A stretch of DNA of 64,000 bases from Henningerozyma blattae CBS 6284. Taxonomy: Eukaryota; Ascomycota; Saccharomycetes; Saccharomycetales; Saccharomycetaceae. The position numbers and the translations under genes were made by a program. Where the stretch lies: the NCBI RefSeq assembly GCF_000315915.1, contig NC_020188.1, positions 1,071,501 to 1,135,500 of the forward strand. Direction: 5' to 3'. Positions 9,740 to 20,846 of the stretch are shown one piece after another (the stretch's first letter is position 1; every line of letters starts with the position of its first letter). The notes beneath the pieces are model-generated. The model was given only the letters and a program-made list of their open reading frames with translations. It did no database searches and had not been told where the DNA came from.

Positions 9740-10990
9740 ATGTCTTTATCTTCCAAGTTAACCGTCAAGGATTTACAATTAGAAGGCAAGCGTGTCTTCA
9801 TCAGAGTCGACTTCAACGTTCCATTGGATGGTGAAACCATTACCTCCAACCAAAGAATCGTTGCTGCTTTACCAACCATTCAATACGTTTTGGAACACAA
9901 ACCACAATACATTGTCTTGGCTTCCCATTTAGGTAGACCAAACGGTGAAAGAGTTGCCAAATACTCTTTGAAGCCAGTTGCCAAGGAATTAGAAAAATTA
10001 TTGGGTCAAAAGGTCACTTTCTTAAACGACTGTGTCGGTGCTGAAGTTGAAGCTGCTACTAAGGCTGCTGCTCCAGGTTCTGTTATCTTATTGGAAAACT
10101 TGAGATACCATATCGAAGAAGAAGGTTCTCAAAAGGTTGACGGTAAGAAGGTCAAGGCCTCTCCAGAAGCCGTTACCAAATTCAGAAAGGAATTATGTTC
10201 TTTAGCTGATGTCTACGTTAACGATGCTTTCGGTACCGCTCACAGAGCTCACTCTTCCATTGTCGGTTTCGACTTACCACAAAGAGCTGCTGGTTTCTTA
10301 TTAGCTAAGGAATTGCAATACTTCGGTAAGGCTTTGGAAAACCCAACCAGACCATTCTTAGCCATCTTAGGTGGTGCCAAGGTCGCTGATAAGATTCAAT
10401 TGATTGACAACTTATTGGACAAGGTTGACTCTATCATCATTGGTGGTGGTATGGCTTTCACTTTCAAGAAGGTTATTGAAAACGCCGAAATTGGTGACTC
10501 CATCTTCGACAAGGCCGGTGCTGAAATCGTTCCTAAATTAATGGAAAAGGCCAAGGCTAAGGGTGTCAAGGTCGTCTTACCAGTCGATTTCGTCATTGCT
10601 GATGACTTCTCTGCCACTGCTAACACCAAGACTGTCACTGACAAGGAAGGTATCCCAGCTGGCTGGCAAGGTTTAGACAACGGTCCAGCTTCTAGAAAAT
10701 TATTTGCTGCCGCTGTCGCTGAAGCTAAGACTATTGTCTGGAACGGTCCACCAGGTGTTTTCGAATTCGAAAAGTTCTCTGCCGGTACCAAGGCTTTGTT
10801 AGACGAAGTCGTCGAATCCTGTTCCAAAGGTAACACTGTCATCATTGGTGGTGGTGATACCGCTACTGTTGCTAAGAAGTTCGGTGTCACTGACAAGATC
10901 TCTCACGTCTCTACTGGTGGTGGTGCTTCCTTAGAATTATTGGAAGGTAAGGAATTACCAGGTGTTGCTTTCTTATCCGAAAAGAAATAA
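9740..10990 (+). CDS. PGK1: 3-phosphoglycerate kinase
   Basis: A 416-aa enzyme, the exact length of S. cerevisiae Pgk1. It transfers phosphate from 1,3-bisphosphoglycerate to ADP in glycolysis, in the cytosol. Visible signatures: the N-terminal substrate loop RVDFNVPLD, the basic-patch motif SHLGRPNG, the ENLRYH segment, the hinge and nucleotide region [13 protein letters not shown], and the C-terminal [13 protein letters not shown] and [18 protein letters not shown] motifs. Codon use is strongly biased (GGT, GCT, TTG, AAG, TCT), as in very abundant yeast proteins, and is unlike that of its neighbours. The start context AAAAATGTCT is optimal. Confidence 0.99.
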   Translation: MSLSSKLTVKDLQLEGKRVFIRVDFNVPLDGETITSNQRIVAALPTIQYVLEHKPQYIVLASHLGRPNGERVAKYSLKPVAKELEKLLGQKVTFLNDCVGAEVEAATKAAAPGSVILLENLRYHIEEEGSQKVDGKKVKASPEAVTKFRKELCSLADVYVNDAFGTAHRAHSSIVGFDLPQRAAGFLLAKELQYFGKALENPTRPFLAILGGAKVADKIQLIDNLLDKVDSIIIGGGMAFTFKKVIENAEIGDSIFDKAGAEIVPKLMEKAKAKGVKVVLPVDFVIADDFSATANTKTVTDKEGIPAGWQGLDNGPASRKLFAAAVAEAKTIVWNGPPGVFEFEKFSAGTKALLDEVVESCSKGNTVIIGGGDTATVAKKFGVTDKISHVSTGGGASLELLEGKELPGVAFLSEKK

Positions 10991-11113
10991 GTTAGCACTT
11001 GATATTTGATGATTAATTATTTCTTTACGATCCTATCTACTATCATGTATACACTTTTATAAACAATATAACGCTTTTTAATGAAATTAGTTAAAAGATC
11101 CACTATTTTGTAA

Positions 11114-12955
11114 TTAAAACTTTAACTCTTGTCTGTCTGGAGGTTCAATAAAGGGGATATCAAGTAGATCAAATATACGTTTTTCATTAAATGATTCCAA
11201 TAAAATATCGTTTTGATATAAACCATGCTGTGTTAGCTTCATTCCTTTCGAAATTGCTATCTTTCTTACTTCCCTGTTAAATTCACCAGAACCCGTATAA
11301 TGAAGTTTACTGGCACCAATCTCGGACCATTTACAAATAAAGAAATCTATTCTTCTACAAGGGTATTCTTCTAAAGCATGAGAGACAGAATTTGCTTGAA
11401 CACTACTTGACATATATTTATCTTCTGAATGTAATTTAACATCTATTTCAGGATTAATGGTATATAATGATGTATCAAATTCTGGAATCGTAGTAGATAA
11501 TTTAGCTCCTAAGAATAACTTAGGTCTATTTGTTAACGATATTGAACGGAATTCATTGTTACTTATCCCTGCTTTCTGAAGTGTGGTTTGAATTTCATTA
11601 TCAAAGACCAGATTAATATTCTTGCTGAGTTGTAAAAAACATTTGATATACTTTTTCTTATAAAGCTTTATTGCTAGCATTTCCAGGACAACATATAAGT
11701 CAGAAATATCGTCACATTCCTTTTTATAAAATAGAATATCAATATCACCGCATAATGCACGATTACGTCGAAAACTACCTTGAATTTCACATTCAATGCT
11801 ATCATCAAGAAGTTTCAATTCTTCTTTTATTATTTGCATATGCTTAACACATTCTGATCTGGGGATTTTTTTGTTCCAGTCTTCGTAATACTTCCATCCG
11901 AATAAGATTGACCAATCATGCTGAAATATTTTAGGAAATCTTTTAAGAGCTTCATTTAAACTATTTATTTGAAGAGAATCCCAATTTTCTGCCGTTACAG
12001 GCCCTATGCCATAACAGCTTGAAAAATATTCCTTTCTTGACTCTAATTTCGAAGCTATTTCTAATCCTGGTAATTTGCCGGTTTTTAATAAAGTTTCTAT
12101 TTTTTTAGCAATACTTGCTCCAATATGAGGTATTTTTTCCTGAGCCTCTTTGGCAGATTTTATCTTGTGGGGATATTTAGAGACTGATATTTTTGCTAAT
12201 TTATAACCTCTACTTCGAAATTCATCTCCACGTATAGTATGTATTTTCGATAGTTTATCCAGAGTCTTAATTAATAATTCATTTCCATTAGTATTTCTTG
12301 CAAGTGAAGATGCACTTATTGATTTATTATCTTCTTCAATCTCATTATTATACTGTGGTATAACTTCATTTTTTAAACCATGAAGTGTGCCTGATGAACT
12401 TACCTCGCCTACATTATCTGCATTGTTTAGATTGGAATTTAAATTTTTTGAAGATCCAGAATTACATTTAACAAGTTCATTTATTATATCTCCTATATCT
12501 GTTTCGCATTCACTAGTACTTTGATTGCAACTATCAGATGTTGAAATTTCTTCCAAATGTAGACCTGGATCCTTTGTGATAGTTATTATATTATCTTGAT
12601 TTATTAATATTTTTTTTACCTTCAACCAAAAACTTACAGAACTAATATTTACTAACGTAATATTATTTTTCTTTACAAATTCCCATAATTTCCTTTTGTT
12701 TAAGTCCATTTCATTCAAGAGTAAATTATTTTCATAAATCTCATACTTATTGTTATTTAATGTTAAATATGAATCATTTACCAAACCTATGATATGACTG
12801 TATCCGTAATTTATATCAGGGCTTGCATTAGTGATATCATGTTCATATTCAATTATTTTACCGCCATTATTCTTGATCAAGTTTTCAAAAATATTTATCG
12901 ATGACACTTCATTATTTGGAAATAAGATAAATGATCGTCCTTTAAAAATGGCCAT
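11114..12955 (-). CDS. POL4: DNA polymerase IV (family X)
   Basis: A 613-aa protein (S. cerevisiae Pol4 is 582). It fills gaps during non-homologous end joining and base-excision repair in the nucleus. The N-terminal third looks like a degenerate BRCT module followed by an acidic, Ser/Asn-rich linker. The polymerase core has two helix-hairpin-helix elements (IPHIGASIAKKIETLL and CYGIGPVTAENW). The catalytic pair of aspartates is in CGDIDILFY (about residue 403) and the third aspartate in RRIDFFI (about 535). All three metal ligands are therefore present. It is tail-to-tail with PGK1, matching the YCR012-YCR014 neighbourhood. The sequence is fairly diverged, as is usual for Pol4. Confidence 0.93.
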   Translation of the reverse strand: MAIFKGRSFILFPNNEVSSINIFENLIKNNGGKIIEYEHDITNASPDINYGYSHIIGLVNDSYLTLNNNKYEIYENNLLLNEMDLNKRKLWEFVKKNNITLVNISSVSFWLKVKKILINQDNIITITKDPGLHLEEISTSDSCNQSTSECETDIGDIINELVKCNSGSSKNLNSNLNNADNVGEVSSSGTLHGLKNEVIPQYNNEIEEDNKSISASSLARNTNGNELLIKTLDKLSKIHTIRGDEFRSRGYKLAKISVSKYPHKIKSAKEAQEKIPHIGASIAKKIETLLKTGKLPGLEIASKLESRKEYFSSCYGIGPVTAENWDSLQINSLNEALKRFPKIFQHDWSILFGWKYYEDWNKKIPRSECVKHMQIIKEELKLLDDSIECEIQGSFRRNRALCGDIDILFYKKECDDISDLYVVLEMLAIKLYKKKYIKCFLQLSKNINLVFDNEIQTTLQKAGISNNEFRSISLTNRPKLFLGAKLSTTIPEFDTSLYTINPEIDVKLHSEDKYMSSSVQANSVSHALEEYPCRRIDFFICKWSEIGASKLHYTGSGEFNREVRKIAISKGMKLTQHGLYQNDILLESFNEKRIFDLLDIPFIEPPDRQELKF

Positions 12956-14094
12956 ATCTAAATTAACACTAGAGTGAATGAACAGACCTTGAAATTATTT
13001 AATAAAACTAAAAAGTCGACAAGAATTTAATCACCAAACTATCTAACTAGCCGACATTATTTTATAGTAATCTGCCCATACTTGTAAACTCTCTATCATA
13101 TTCCCGGTCTATTATCAGATCTTTGCCGATAAGGGAAATATGTAAGTGATAATCACGAATTACATAATAAATTAAAATAGTGACAAGAAATACCCCTAAA
13201 AACATAAGTATAAGGTGTTCACACACTTCTATATCAATCCAAAGTCTGAATTTTAAGGACCGACTCAAACTGGTGTAAATTATTAATCTATGTAACAACC
13301 TAACTCAAAGAGCCTCTAAAGGACATCAATTAGAGAAAAAAAAACTCACATCCACATTTTAGAGATTTGTTACAATCGAAGTAATGGTTTCTTAAAAAAA
13401 AAGAGGAGAAGAATTATAGAAAATTTCAAAATTTTTTGTTAACAGCGTACGGTATCTTTTTATAGATCAAATTTCAAAAGTAAATTCGGACAGAAAATTA
13501 AAGATTTTTGGAAATATACAATACGACATGATGATCAAATAATATTAGGGCTTAAAAATCACATATCACAAATATAGAGTTATAGATAAGAGACAATTAA
13601 TAAATGCATCCATATAAGATGTTACGGTTCTACAATATATAGGCATATGAATATTAATAAGTTTGAAATGCATTTCACAAAATATAAATATTGGTTTGAA
13701 AACTTCGTCATTAGTGACTCTAAAATACAGTTAGTTATTCATATTCTATCTAGAAGGCAATATAAATATTTTTAGCAACAGAAAATCCAGGATTTATGGG
13801 AAAAATAACAAAATTAGGCGGCCAATGTTCCTATATTTTTGCTAATGCTAATTGTTTTTATTATTTTTGGATAAAAATTGAACTTTTTCTGGTGAATGAA
13901 AATTTATATATCGTTAATCTTTCAAACTCTAATACTCTCATTAGTTTTATTAAATTATCAAATCTTTTACTATTTCATTCTAATATTGATGGTATAAAAA
14001 TATATCTTTCACAGCGTTCTTATTAAATTTGCTAGCGCCTTATTGCAGCTTAAACATCACGTGATACATCAGAATCCGGCCAAAAAAATTAAAC
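12956..14094. other. Intergenic, AT-rich
   Basis: POL4 upstream DNA and the 3' flank of the tRNA pair. An open frame of 78 codons on the minus strand (13062-13298) starts at TTG, not ATG, and is probably spurious. A palindromic ATCACGTGAT (Cbf1-type) word lies near 14057. No LTR termini recognised. Confidence 0.6.
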
Positions 14095-14165
14095 TGCGCA
14101 AGCCCGGAATCGAACCGGGGGCCCAACGATGGCAACGTTGGATTTTACCACTAAACCACTTGCGC
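14095..14165 (-). tRNA. tRNA-Gly (GCC)
   Basis: A 71-nt cloverleaf on the minus strand: acceptor GCGCAAG, D arm with TGGTTTAGTGGT, anticodon GCC (complement at 14131-14133), T arm CCCGGTTCGATTCCGGG. It matches the yeast tRNA-Gly(GCC) closely. No intron. It lies only 4 bp from the next tRNA gene. Confidence 0.97.
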
Positions 14166-14169
14166 TAAC

Positions 14170-14242
14170 TGGACGAGTCCGGAGTCGAACCGAAGACCTC
14201 TCCCATGCTAAGGGAGCGCGCTACCAACTACGCCACACGCCC
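14170..14242 (-). tRNA. tRNA-Ala (AGC)
   Basis: A 73-nt cloverleaf on the minus strand: acceptor GGGCGTG (first pairs with the GTCC end), D arm TGGCGTAGTTGGTAGCGCG, anticodon AGC (complement at 14207-14209), T arm ending TTCGACTCC. It is very close to the yeast tRNA-Ala(AGC). It is upstream of and in the same direction as tRNA-Gly, with a 4-bp gap. This is too short for a normal T-run terminator plus start, so the pair may be transcribed as a dimer. Confidence 0.97.
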
Positions 14243-15725
14243 ATATGCTTTCGTTAAACTTTAAAATAAAAGTCATAAGACACTTCATACTTTTGAACTT
14301 AGCTAAACCAGTATTAGTTTTTTGTTTTTCACTGAAGCTGGAGTACTACTTGTACTTACAATACGTCTACAACAAACTTTTGATGGTTGTTAAAAAGAAG
14401 ATTATGTACATAGTATATAGTCACCGTTACTAGTAACTAGCTTCTCGTATTTACTTTATAGGAATAGTTGGTCAATTTTAATTTCAGTTTTGAAATTCAG
14501 AATTTATTAATAGTGACAAAGTAAATAAATAACAAAGAATAATTAAATATGAAGTATTATTTTAGCACCATATTTTCTTATGTTTAAGTCTTAGTAGTTT
14601 ATGTTAACATTATTCCATATACTTCAAAAATTCAATTCAGAGAAAAAGGTTTTGAATAATACTAATCTTTTAGAAAACTTGAGCGATTTTACTCTCGCTT
14701 GTAAAATACTTGTTGGCATATATATAAGATATAATTATATAAACTTACTGAACCTTTATTTATTCAAACAGATATTTTGATTGTACTGGGATTCAAGAGA
14801 GTTAGACATTGTTATACAGTGTTTAAGATGTAAAGACGATTACTTTATTTAGAAATATATAGTAAATACTATAACTAAAATGAATATATTTCTTAAATAG
14901 TGTTTTTCGATATAATAAGAAAAACACATTTTAAATAATAAGTCACGTGATAAAAGTCTTTTACCACTTAATAGAAAATGATATAATCATATTCCAGCAG
15001 ATTGTTTTCAAAACTGTATTAAAACAGACTGCTTTCTTGATTTTCAATATAGTCAGCACAAAGTGAAATAGTCTATTAATGAGGTAAAAAAGAAACTAAC
15101 AATTTAAAGTTCGATTTCAACTTCAAACTAGAAAATAAGAAGGAAAAATAGTAACTCTTTGTTTTACAATAGTATATTGCATACTATTGTGGAGATTGAC
15201 AGGATTACAGGAAAATATCAAATAAAACTATTACATAATTAATTGACCTTTTTGATTCTTGTTTGTATTATCAGTACTATTCGCTACAGTAATTTAATAT
15301 CATTTTCAATCTGGAAGTATTTCTCACTGAAAAGAGACGCTTCTTTTTGGTTCTCATCGAAATTTCTTATACCAACTTTTACATAGAGAAAAAGAAAAAT
15401 GATCAACATAAGTGTGTTGTAAAGTACACTGCATGCAACTAATAGTTCATTAAAATATCTAAAATATTTTTTTTAAGAACTAAGCAATTGAAGTAAATAA
15501 AATAAAATTTGTATTGAATGCAATACTGGAGTCTGCTTTTAATATGGATATATAAATTTTATAAATAATAATTGTACATAAAATATAAGGTTTCTATCAT
15601 CTGTTGAAAAAGGAAAAGAAAAGAATAATAATCAGAGGCAAGAGGAGAATAATGCATAAAATAATTCAAATAATGAAGTAAAATATTGTAGTAACCTATT
15701 CACTTTTTTGACGATTATTTTTAAA
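14243..15725. other. Long AT-rich intergenic
   Basis: About 1.5 kb with no gene supported. It holds a GTCACGTGA (CDEI/Cbf1-type) word at about 14942, poly-T/A runs and short open frames without identity. No CDEIII-like TTCCGAA element lies within 200 bp of that word, so I do not call a centromere. Confidence 0.6.
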
Positions 15726-16448
15726 TTAGTTTTCCATTAATTCCTTAACTGTTTTTTCTCCATTCAAAACAGCCTTCATGCTTCTTAAAATATCATCCCA
15801 AGTATTGAATTCATGATAAGGAACATTTTGCTTTTTACAGAACGTAATCAAATCTTTACCTGCCTTAGCAAATAATAGATCACACTCTTTAGCGGCTGTT
15901 AAATCAGAAATACCATCACCACAATAGAAATATACTGGTCTTTCTTCACCTTCAACTAATTGAGATTCGTATTTCGATTTATAATCATCAATAGTTTTTG
16001 ATTTATCATGACCATGTGGAGTACTATCTCTGTAGAGGACAGTCCAATGGTTACTTTCATTTACTTCTAAATCATTTGAAACAATATCCAACTTTTCGAT
16101 GTCAGAACCAATCATCTTTGTTAACAAGGCTCTAATAACTGGGACGGTACCACTTGAAACAACAATTAATGGAACATTGTTTTCTTGTGCCCACAAAAAA
16201 GTTTTTTTAAAGCCTGGATCTAATTCAATATTTTCCTTTAGAAATTCAATACCTTCTTCTTGAGTTAGATTTAAAGATCCCAACATATCAGAGAAAATAT
16301 CTCTGAAATTTTTTGTACCATTTAGGACACCTTCGAACAATTTCAATCTGTCATTTTTGCCCATACCCTTGTTGTCAACTAAGAAATCGTTAGAATCTTG
16401 TAAAGTGATGGTACCATCGAAATCAGAGAAAATAACAGCTTTAACCAT
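15726..16448 (-). CDS. CTO1: HAD-superfamily phosphatase Cto1 (YCR015C family)
   Basis: A 240-aa HAD hydrolase. Motif I is FSDFDGTITLQDSND (about residues 7-21), with both nucleophile-region aspartates. Motif II is VVSSGTVPV (about 97-105). The C-terminal acidic motif is CGDGISDLTAAKECD (about 177-190). It belongs to the MtnX/PHOSPHO-like group. The S. cerevisiae protein is linked to cold tolerance, and I know of no proven substrate. The remembered S. cerevisiae product is longer (about 317 aa). The ATG at 16448 directly precedes the conserved domain, so the extension may be absent here. It follows POL4 as in S. cerevisiae (YCR014C-YCR015C). An ACGCGT word lies about 110 bp upstream. Confidence 0.88.
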   Translation of the reverse strand: MVKAVIFSDFDGTITLQDSNDFLVDNKGMGKNDRLKLFEGVLNGTKNFRDIFSDMLGSLNLTQEEGIEFLKENIELDPGFKKTFLWAQENNVPLIVVSSGTVPVIRALLTKMIGSDIEKLDIVSNDLEVNESNHWTVLYRDSTPHGHDKSKTIDDYKSKYESQLVEGEERPVYFYCGDGISDLTAAKECDLLFAKAGKDLITFCKKQNVPYHEFNTWDDILRSMKAVLNGEKTVKELMEN

Positions 16449-17610
16449 TTTTAAAGATATGAATTAGTTAATATTATTTAGTTTAGAAGTTATTAAGATT
16501 TATTAGTCAGTAAAAATATTATAGGCCATACAAAAATAATTAACGTCAAATACCACGCGTTATATTAGATTTAATGAGCCTATATACTTTTTGGAGCGAT
16601 GAGATGTTTATGAAAAAAATCTTTACAGCGCATTCGCTCAAACATGAAAAATTTGAAAATTACTAAAAAGGTTATACTACTATTTTCAAAGATACGGTGT
16701 TATAGCGTAAGCTCTTTTGCGATAGGCTTAGAAGGCATCCTAGAATTATTGAACTAGTTTTTTGACATTGACAGTATACTTGTATTATTGTAAAACACTA
16801 TTATCGCAAAATATATTAGATGCTAATACTTCTGATTAATACTGAAGTTTTATGGCTTTATAAGCTCATCACTGTGTATAAATCAAATAGCCGTCCTAAT
16901 AAGAATAAAATATTATCATCATTTATAATTATTTTACACCCATATATATATTTTATGACAATCATATTTAGTCTTGATACTAGTAGATCAAAACAATATT
17001 ATCGTTTAACTATATCAAGCTTCCCTTTTCTCAGGAATAAGCAGATCTAATCAGAAAACTATTCTCTGTCTCGAGCCTAGGATTACAAGAATGGTCTTGA
17101 CATCGTCAAGGAGTTGTATAACTTGAGTTGTGGGATTAGGCTTAATGTAGTAATAATTATTTCTACTCCTGAGAACTAAATGAATTAGTATTGCACGATT
17201 TGAAACAATTGTTTTTCTGGCATTGATTGTAAGCAAAGATTTATGGTAGTGGAAAACCGGCAATGATAAAATATTAGAAAGATACTAGGGCTAATGTTTC
17301 AAAGGATTATTAATGCTTAACTAAGAATGGCAGTCACGTTTTAATTAATTCGGTGTTATAATTCTTGAGCGGCATTATATCGCACTTTGTTTTCAAAACA
17401 CATCCATATATTGGAAGTCCAATGAAACAGTTATTTGAAGAAAGAGAGCCACAGTAGTTGCATTTTAATACTTTTAATAATTGACAGTAATCTCAGCCTA
17501 ATGGAATTTTAAAAACTAAGCATGGCAGATTTTTATATATTAGCGCTATATAGTTATAAATTCATTTATACTATCATTATAAATGAGATATGAATATGCA
17601 TGAAATTATT
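16449..17610. other. Intergenic between CTO1 and SSP120
   Basis: About 1.2 kb. I see an ACGCGT word near 16555, short unremarkable open frames and no RNA gene that I can fold. This is the synteny break between the YCR012-015 block and the YLR248-250 block. Confidence 0.6.
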
Positions 17611-18321
17611 TCAGAAATAACCATTTCTGTATTTATTTGGAATAGCTTCTAAATTAATACGAGATTCCAGTTCATCATCTGTAATGACTGTACCCTTAGC
17701 TGCACCTCGTTGAATCATTTCTTCATGCTCGATTTCATGGTCATGATGCAGTAATTCATGTTCGATATCCTCTTTATGAACATTTTCAACATCTGGATCT
17801 GAATCCTTGTGGTACTTATTCCAATGGTGAATTTCATACTCTAATTCGAAATCAGCATGATGGCCAACACCAACACCTAAGTCAGGGAACTTACCACCCC
17901 TACTTGCAAAGTCTAAATATTCTTTTTTAGTAATGTGTGAATCATCATCCATGTCTAATAATTTCTTAATAAACTTAACAGCTCTTGTAGCAATTTCATC
18001 GTCAATTTTTTCGGAATTATCATGCTGTCCCATACCATCACCAGAGCCAATGACTTCTTTACGACTCAAACCATACAATGCTAGGATATCATCATCATCC
18101 AAGTAACCTTGTTTCTTAACATCATGTAACGCAAAAAACGTTTCTGGGGTATAATCTTTTAGCTGATGTTCATTTTCCATATGCCATTCTTCCCAGGTTA
18201 GTCCCTCTGGCAACTTAGTATCTTCATGATTAATCTCATTGTTAATATCACCAGATGGAACAGCTGCAGAATATTGACTGAAAAAAAAAATAGACGTTAT
18301 CAATGGAGTGTAGAATTTCAT
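17611..18321 (-). CDS. SSP120: EF-hand secretory-pathway protein Ssp120
   Basis: A 236-aa protein (S. cerevisiae Ssp120 is about 234). It begins with a signal peptide (about 1-20, MKFYTPLITSIFFFSQYSA). Two EF-hand-like loops are visible: DVKKQGYLDDDDI (about 68-80) and DMDDDSHITKKEY (about 122-134). A His/Glu-rich C-terminal segment (HDHEIEHEEM) follows. The family resembles nucleobindins. Ssp120 is found in COPII vesicles with the cargo receptors Emp46/47 and probably works in the ER-Golgi lumen. In S. cerevisiae it neighbours YEF3 (YLR250W-YLR249W); here SPO1 lies between them. A stretch of A8-9 in the signal-peptide codons is a possible slippage site, but the frame is intact. Confidence 0.9.
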   Translation of the reverse strand: MKFYTPLITSIFFFSQYSAAVPSGDINNEINHEDTKLPEGLTWEEWHMENEHQLKDYTPETFFALHDVKKQGYLDDDDILALYGLSRKEVIGSGDGMGQHDNSEKIDDEIATRAVKFIKKLLDMDDDSHITKKEYLDFASRGGKFPDLGVGVGHHADFELEYEIHHWNKYHKDSDPDVENVHKEDIEHELLHHDHEIEHEEMIQRGAAKGTVITDDELESRINLEAIPNKYRNGYF

Positions 18322-18717
18322 GGTGTATATATGTGATCCAACTTATTGGCTAATCAACCTAATTTAATCAATAGTTAGTAGAGATTTTACACTTTACTTC
18401 AAACAAAGACAAATTATCCGCGATGATATGATAATGCTGAATTATTTTAACCTTCTTGTTACAACCTAGAATGCTTTCAAATTCTTACTATCTATTTAAT
18501 TGATCTTTTACCATATCCAACGTATTTTTCAAATTTCACTTCCCGTTTTCCTTTTCTCAATTGTTCAATTTCGGAATTTACTATTGGGGAAATTCTATAA
18601 ATAAACTAGGAATAATAGAAGCATAGCGAAATTCTATTAAACATATCAATACTTTATTAATCTACTAAACTGAAGCATACTGGATATGCTCTGTTCCCAT
18701 TATAAAAAACTAACAAG
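18322..18717. other. Intergenic SSP120-SPO1
   Basis: SSP120 upstream DNA and SPO1 3' flank. A TACTAAC word occurs on the minus strand near 18373, but no matching 5' splice donor was found, so I do not propose a leader intron. Nothing else seen. Confidence 0.6.
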
Positions 18718-20846
18718 TTACTGGCTTGCATAACAATATCTTTTATAACATTGTGAACAAAAATATGGCAACTTAGTTACCTCGGGGGATCTATACAGAC
18801 TCCCACTTAAGAAGAAACATCCTAGGCATTGTTTAAACTTAATATCGGATTTGTGGTTATAATTTGAGGTTAGTATCGCTCTTCCATTTGCAAGCATACC
18901 ATCCACCTCCTTTTGGCTATATTGGACTTTAAAGGTGGATGTATTAGCTTCAAACGTTTGGTGTGAATTCGTAAAATATAATAACAATGGTAATCGTGGT
19001 TTATGCGAGTTTTCCTTTTCTCTGTATTTTGGGCTTACTTTCCTATATAATTTACTTCTTTTCTTAGAGTCTTGAAAATAGAATTCACAGCCTATAATTA
19101 GCACTGGCTTTTTTTCTGGCATCTGTATAAATTCGTCGACTTGAGGTATCAAATACTCTACTCCAAGCTTTTCCTTTAGTTGCCTATTGATAGTACACAA
19201 TTTACTTGCATTTGGATAATTATTGCTATCAGAACTTGAATCTAATACAATGATAGTATCTAATTTTCTTTCAGGTTGAATTAGCGATCTCAAAGGAATA
19301 TTTTCGCCATCCTCGCCACCGTCAACTAGATATATGTGGTCTTTGTCAACATATTCATTCGTTTCTTGAGCTACCTGACTTATATTTTTATTTTTAGTTG
19401 GATTATCTCCTATTGTTTCATCATTTTTTCTCAATTGATAAAATGGATTAGGCTTTATTATGGCATAATAAGTATTGATTGGCAATTTAATAGGTAAGTG
19501 GGTGTTTGTATATAGATTTAAATCTATATTTGAAGGTTCATTACCATTTTCTAAAGTATTATAGTCAGGCTTTAGCCCAAAAACATCTAGCATAATATTC
19601 GTAGCAAAAATAAATTCAGTTGATATTGTTGAGATGGTTTCCCAAAAGTATATTAGAATATTATTAAAAACTGATGATGAAGTGGCTGATATAAACCCAA
19701 TATCGTCGAATCCACAAACACATTTTACTGATTTGCCATTGATGAACTTTGAGCCAATATACTTTATGTTAAAAAATTTCTGAACTGGTAATTCCCAGGA
19801 TCCAAATTCAAATGGAGTAAATTCAAATATTATATTTTTTACATTATTATTTCGTCCATTAGATATAAAAATTGGAAGTGGAAATTGAAATTTTTGAAAC
19901 CCAGTTGAGTTTGCTATCATTTGGCTTAATGATGATGAGTTTTTTGTTCTTAAAAACTCAGAAGAAATTCTTTCTATTAACACTTTAGACCAATAATCTG
20001 TAAATGAAATATCAAATCCCAGAAATTTTTTTGGAATCACACTCTCATGAATGTGAATATAAAACTTTAATAATTCTTGAGCTTTTTTAAAAATATCATT
20101 TTCTTCTTTCGATCCCTTATTTGTCTTACCATTATCTAAAATATATTTCAAAAAATATTCCTTAAACTTAGTAAAGACAGAATTGTCTTCTTGTTTCATT
20201 ATGTCATTTTCAAAAGATCGTTTCTCAATAGATATGATTTCATTTTCTTTTAAATTAAGCTCCTTTATCCCTCCAATTAAACTGTCATTTAAATTCCAGT
20301 TAGCCAATAGATTATTAACTTGGAAATCGTTTAATATCAGGTCAGTTAATAGCCAACTTCCTCCAGAGAGGCCTGATATATAGCTTAAGGTATTAAAAAT
20401 ATTATCATCATTTAATTGCTTTAAAAATCCAGCACCAATTAACATTGAACGATATCCACCGCCAGATATTGACATACCAATTATTGGTGGATATTTATAT
20501 ATTATATCTGCCCACCATTCATTGTTATTTGAATTATTTCTTGAATACTTTGGAGACATTGAATTAAATTCGGTAAAATTAGCTATATATTTCAAAATAT
20601 TGCTCTTTACATGATCATTGATATGATTATATATATAATTTTCTTCTAAATTAGAAAGGGTATTCTATTGACGAAAGTTAGTAATCTAATACATTATTTT
20701 TGTTTTAAAAAACAAAAAAATCTAACTTAAAAACATACATTTGCTACTCTTGGTTTTAAATCTCTAGGACATTCAACACTTTGGATATCAATGGTATAGG
20801 AATTTTCCAACAAAAGGAATAAGCAACAGATACTAAGTACTAACAT
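18718..20846 (-). CDS. SPO1: Meiosis-specific phospholipase B-like protein Spo1, spliced gene
   Basis: Two exons. Exon 1 is 20739-20846 (36 codons, signal peptide MLVLSICCLFLLL). The intron is 20665-20738 (74 nt, donor GTATGT, branch TACTAAC at 20677-20683, acceptor TAG). Exon 2 is 18718-20664. Both junctions are in phase 0. The product is 684 aa (S. cerevisiae Spo1 is 631 and also has an intron). The PLB/cPLA2-like fold shows SGGGYRSML, the nucleophile motif GLSGGSW (Ser about 136), GFDDIGFISATSS and the acid motif DGGEDGENIPL, so the lipase dyad is retained. Spo1 works in spindle-pole-body duplication and prospore membrane formation in meiosis. An Ndt80-type site lies 158 bp upstream. There is no GPI-type tail. 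Confidence 0.9.
20665..20738 (-). other. SPO1 spliceosomal intron
   Basis: A 74-nt intron on the minus strand: 5' GTATGT, branch site ATTACTAAC (core at 20677-20683), 3' CAATAG. It separates a signal-peptide exon from the lipase-domain exon and keeps the frame. Without splicing, exon 1 stops three codons after the donor begins (GTA TGT TTT TAA). Confidence 0.9.

Noticed and set aside
10396..10896. 166-codon open frame antisense to PGK1
   Set aside because: It is a shadow of the strongly biased PGK1 codons on the other strand; similar antisense frames occur in YEF3 (23687-24277) and SQT1.
13062..13298. 78-codon open frame with a hydrophobic stretch, minus strand
   Set aside because: It opens at TTG rather than ATG, lies in AT-rich spacer, and shows no family features.
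14930..14960. CDEI-like GTCACGTGA in a very AT-rich stretch, possible centromere
   Set aside because: No TTCCGAA/CDEIII-like element occurs 80-170 bp away on either side. The same holds for the words near 14057 and 37957.
18360..18385. TACTAAC word in the SSP120 leader suggesting a 5'-UTR intron
   Set aside because: No GTATGT-type donor was found upstream within a plausible distance.
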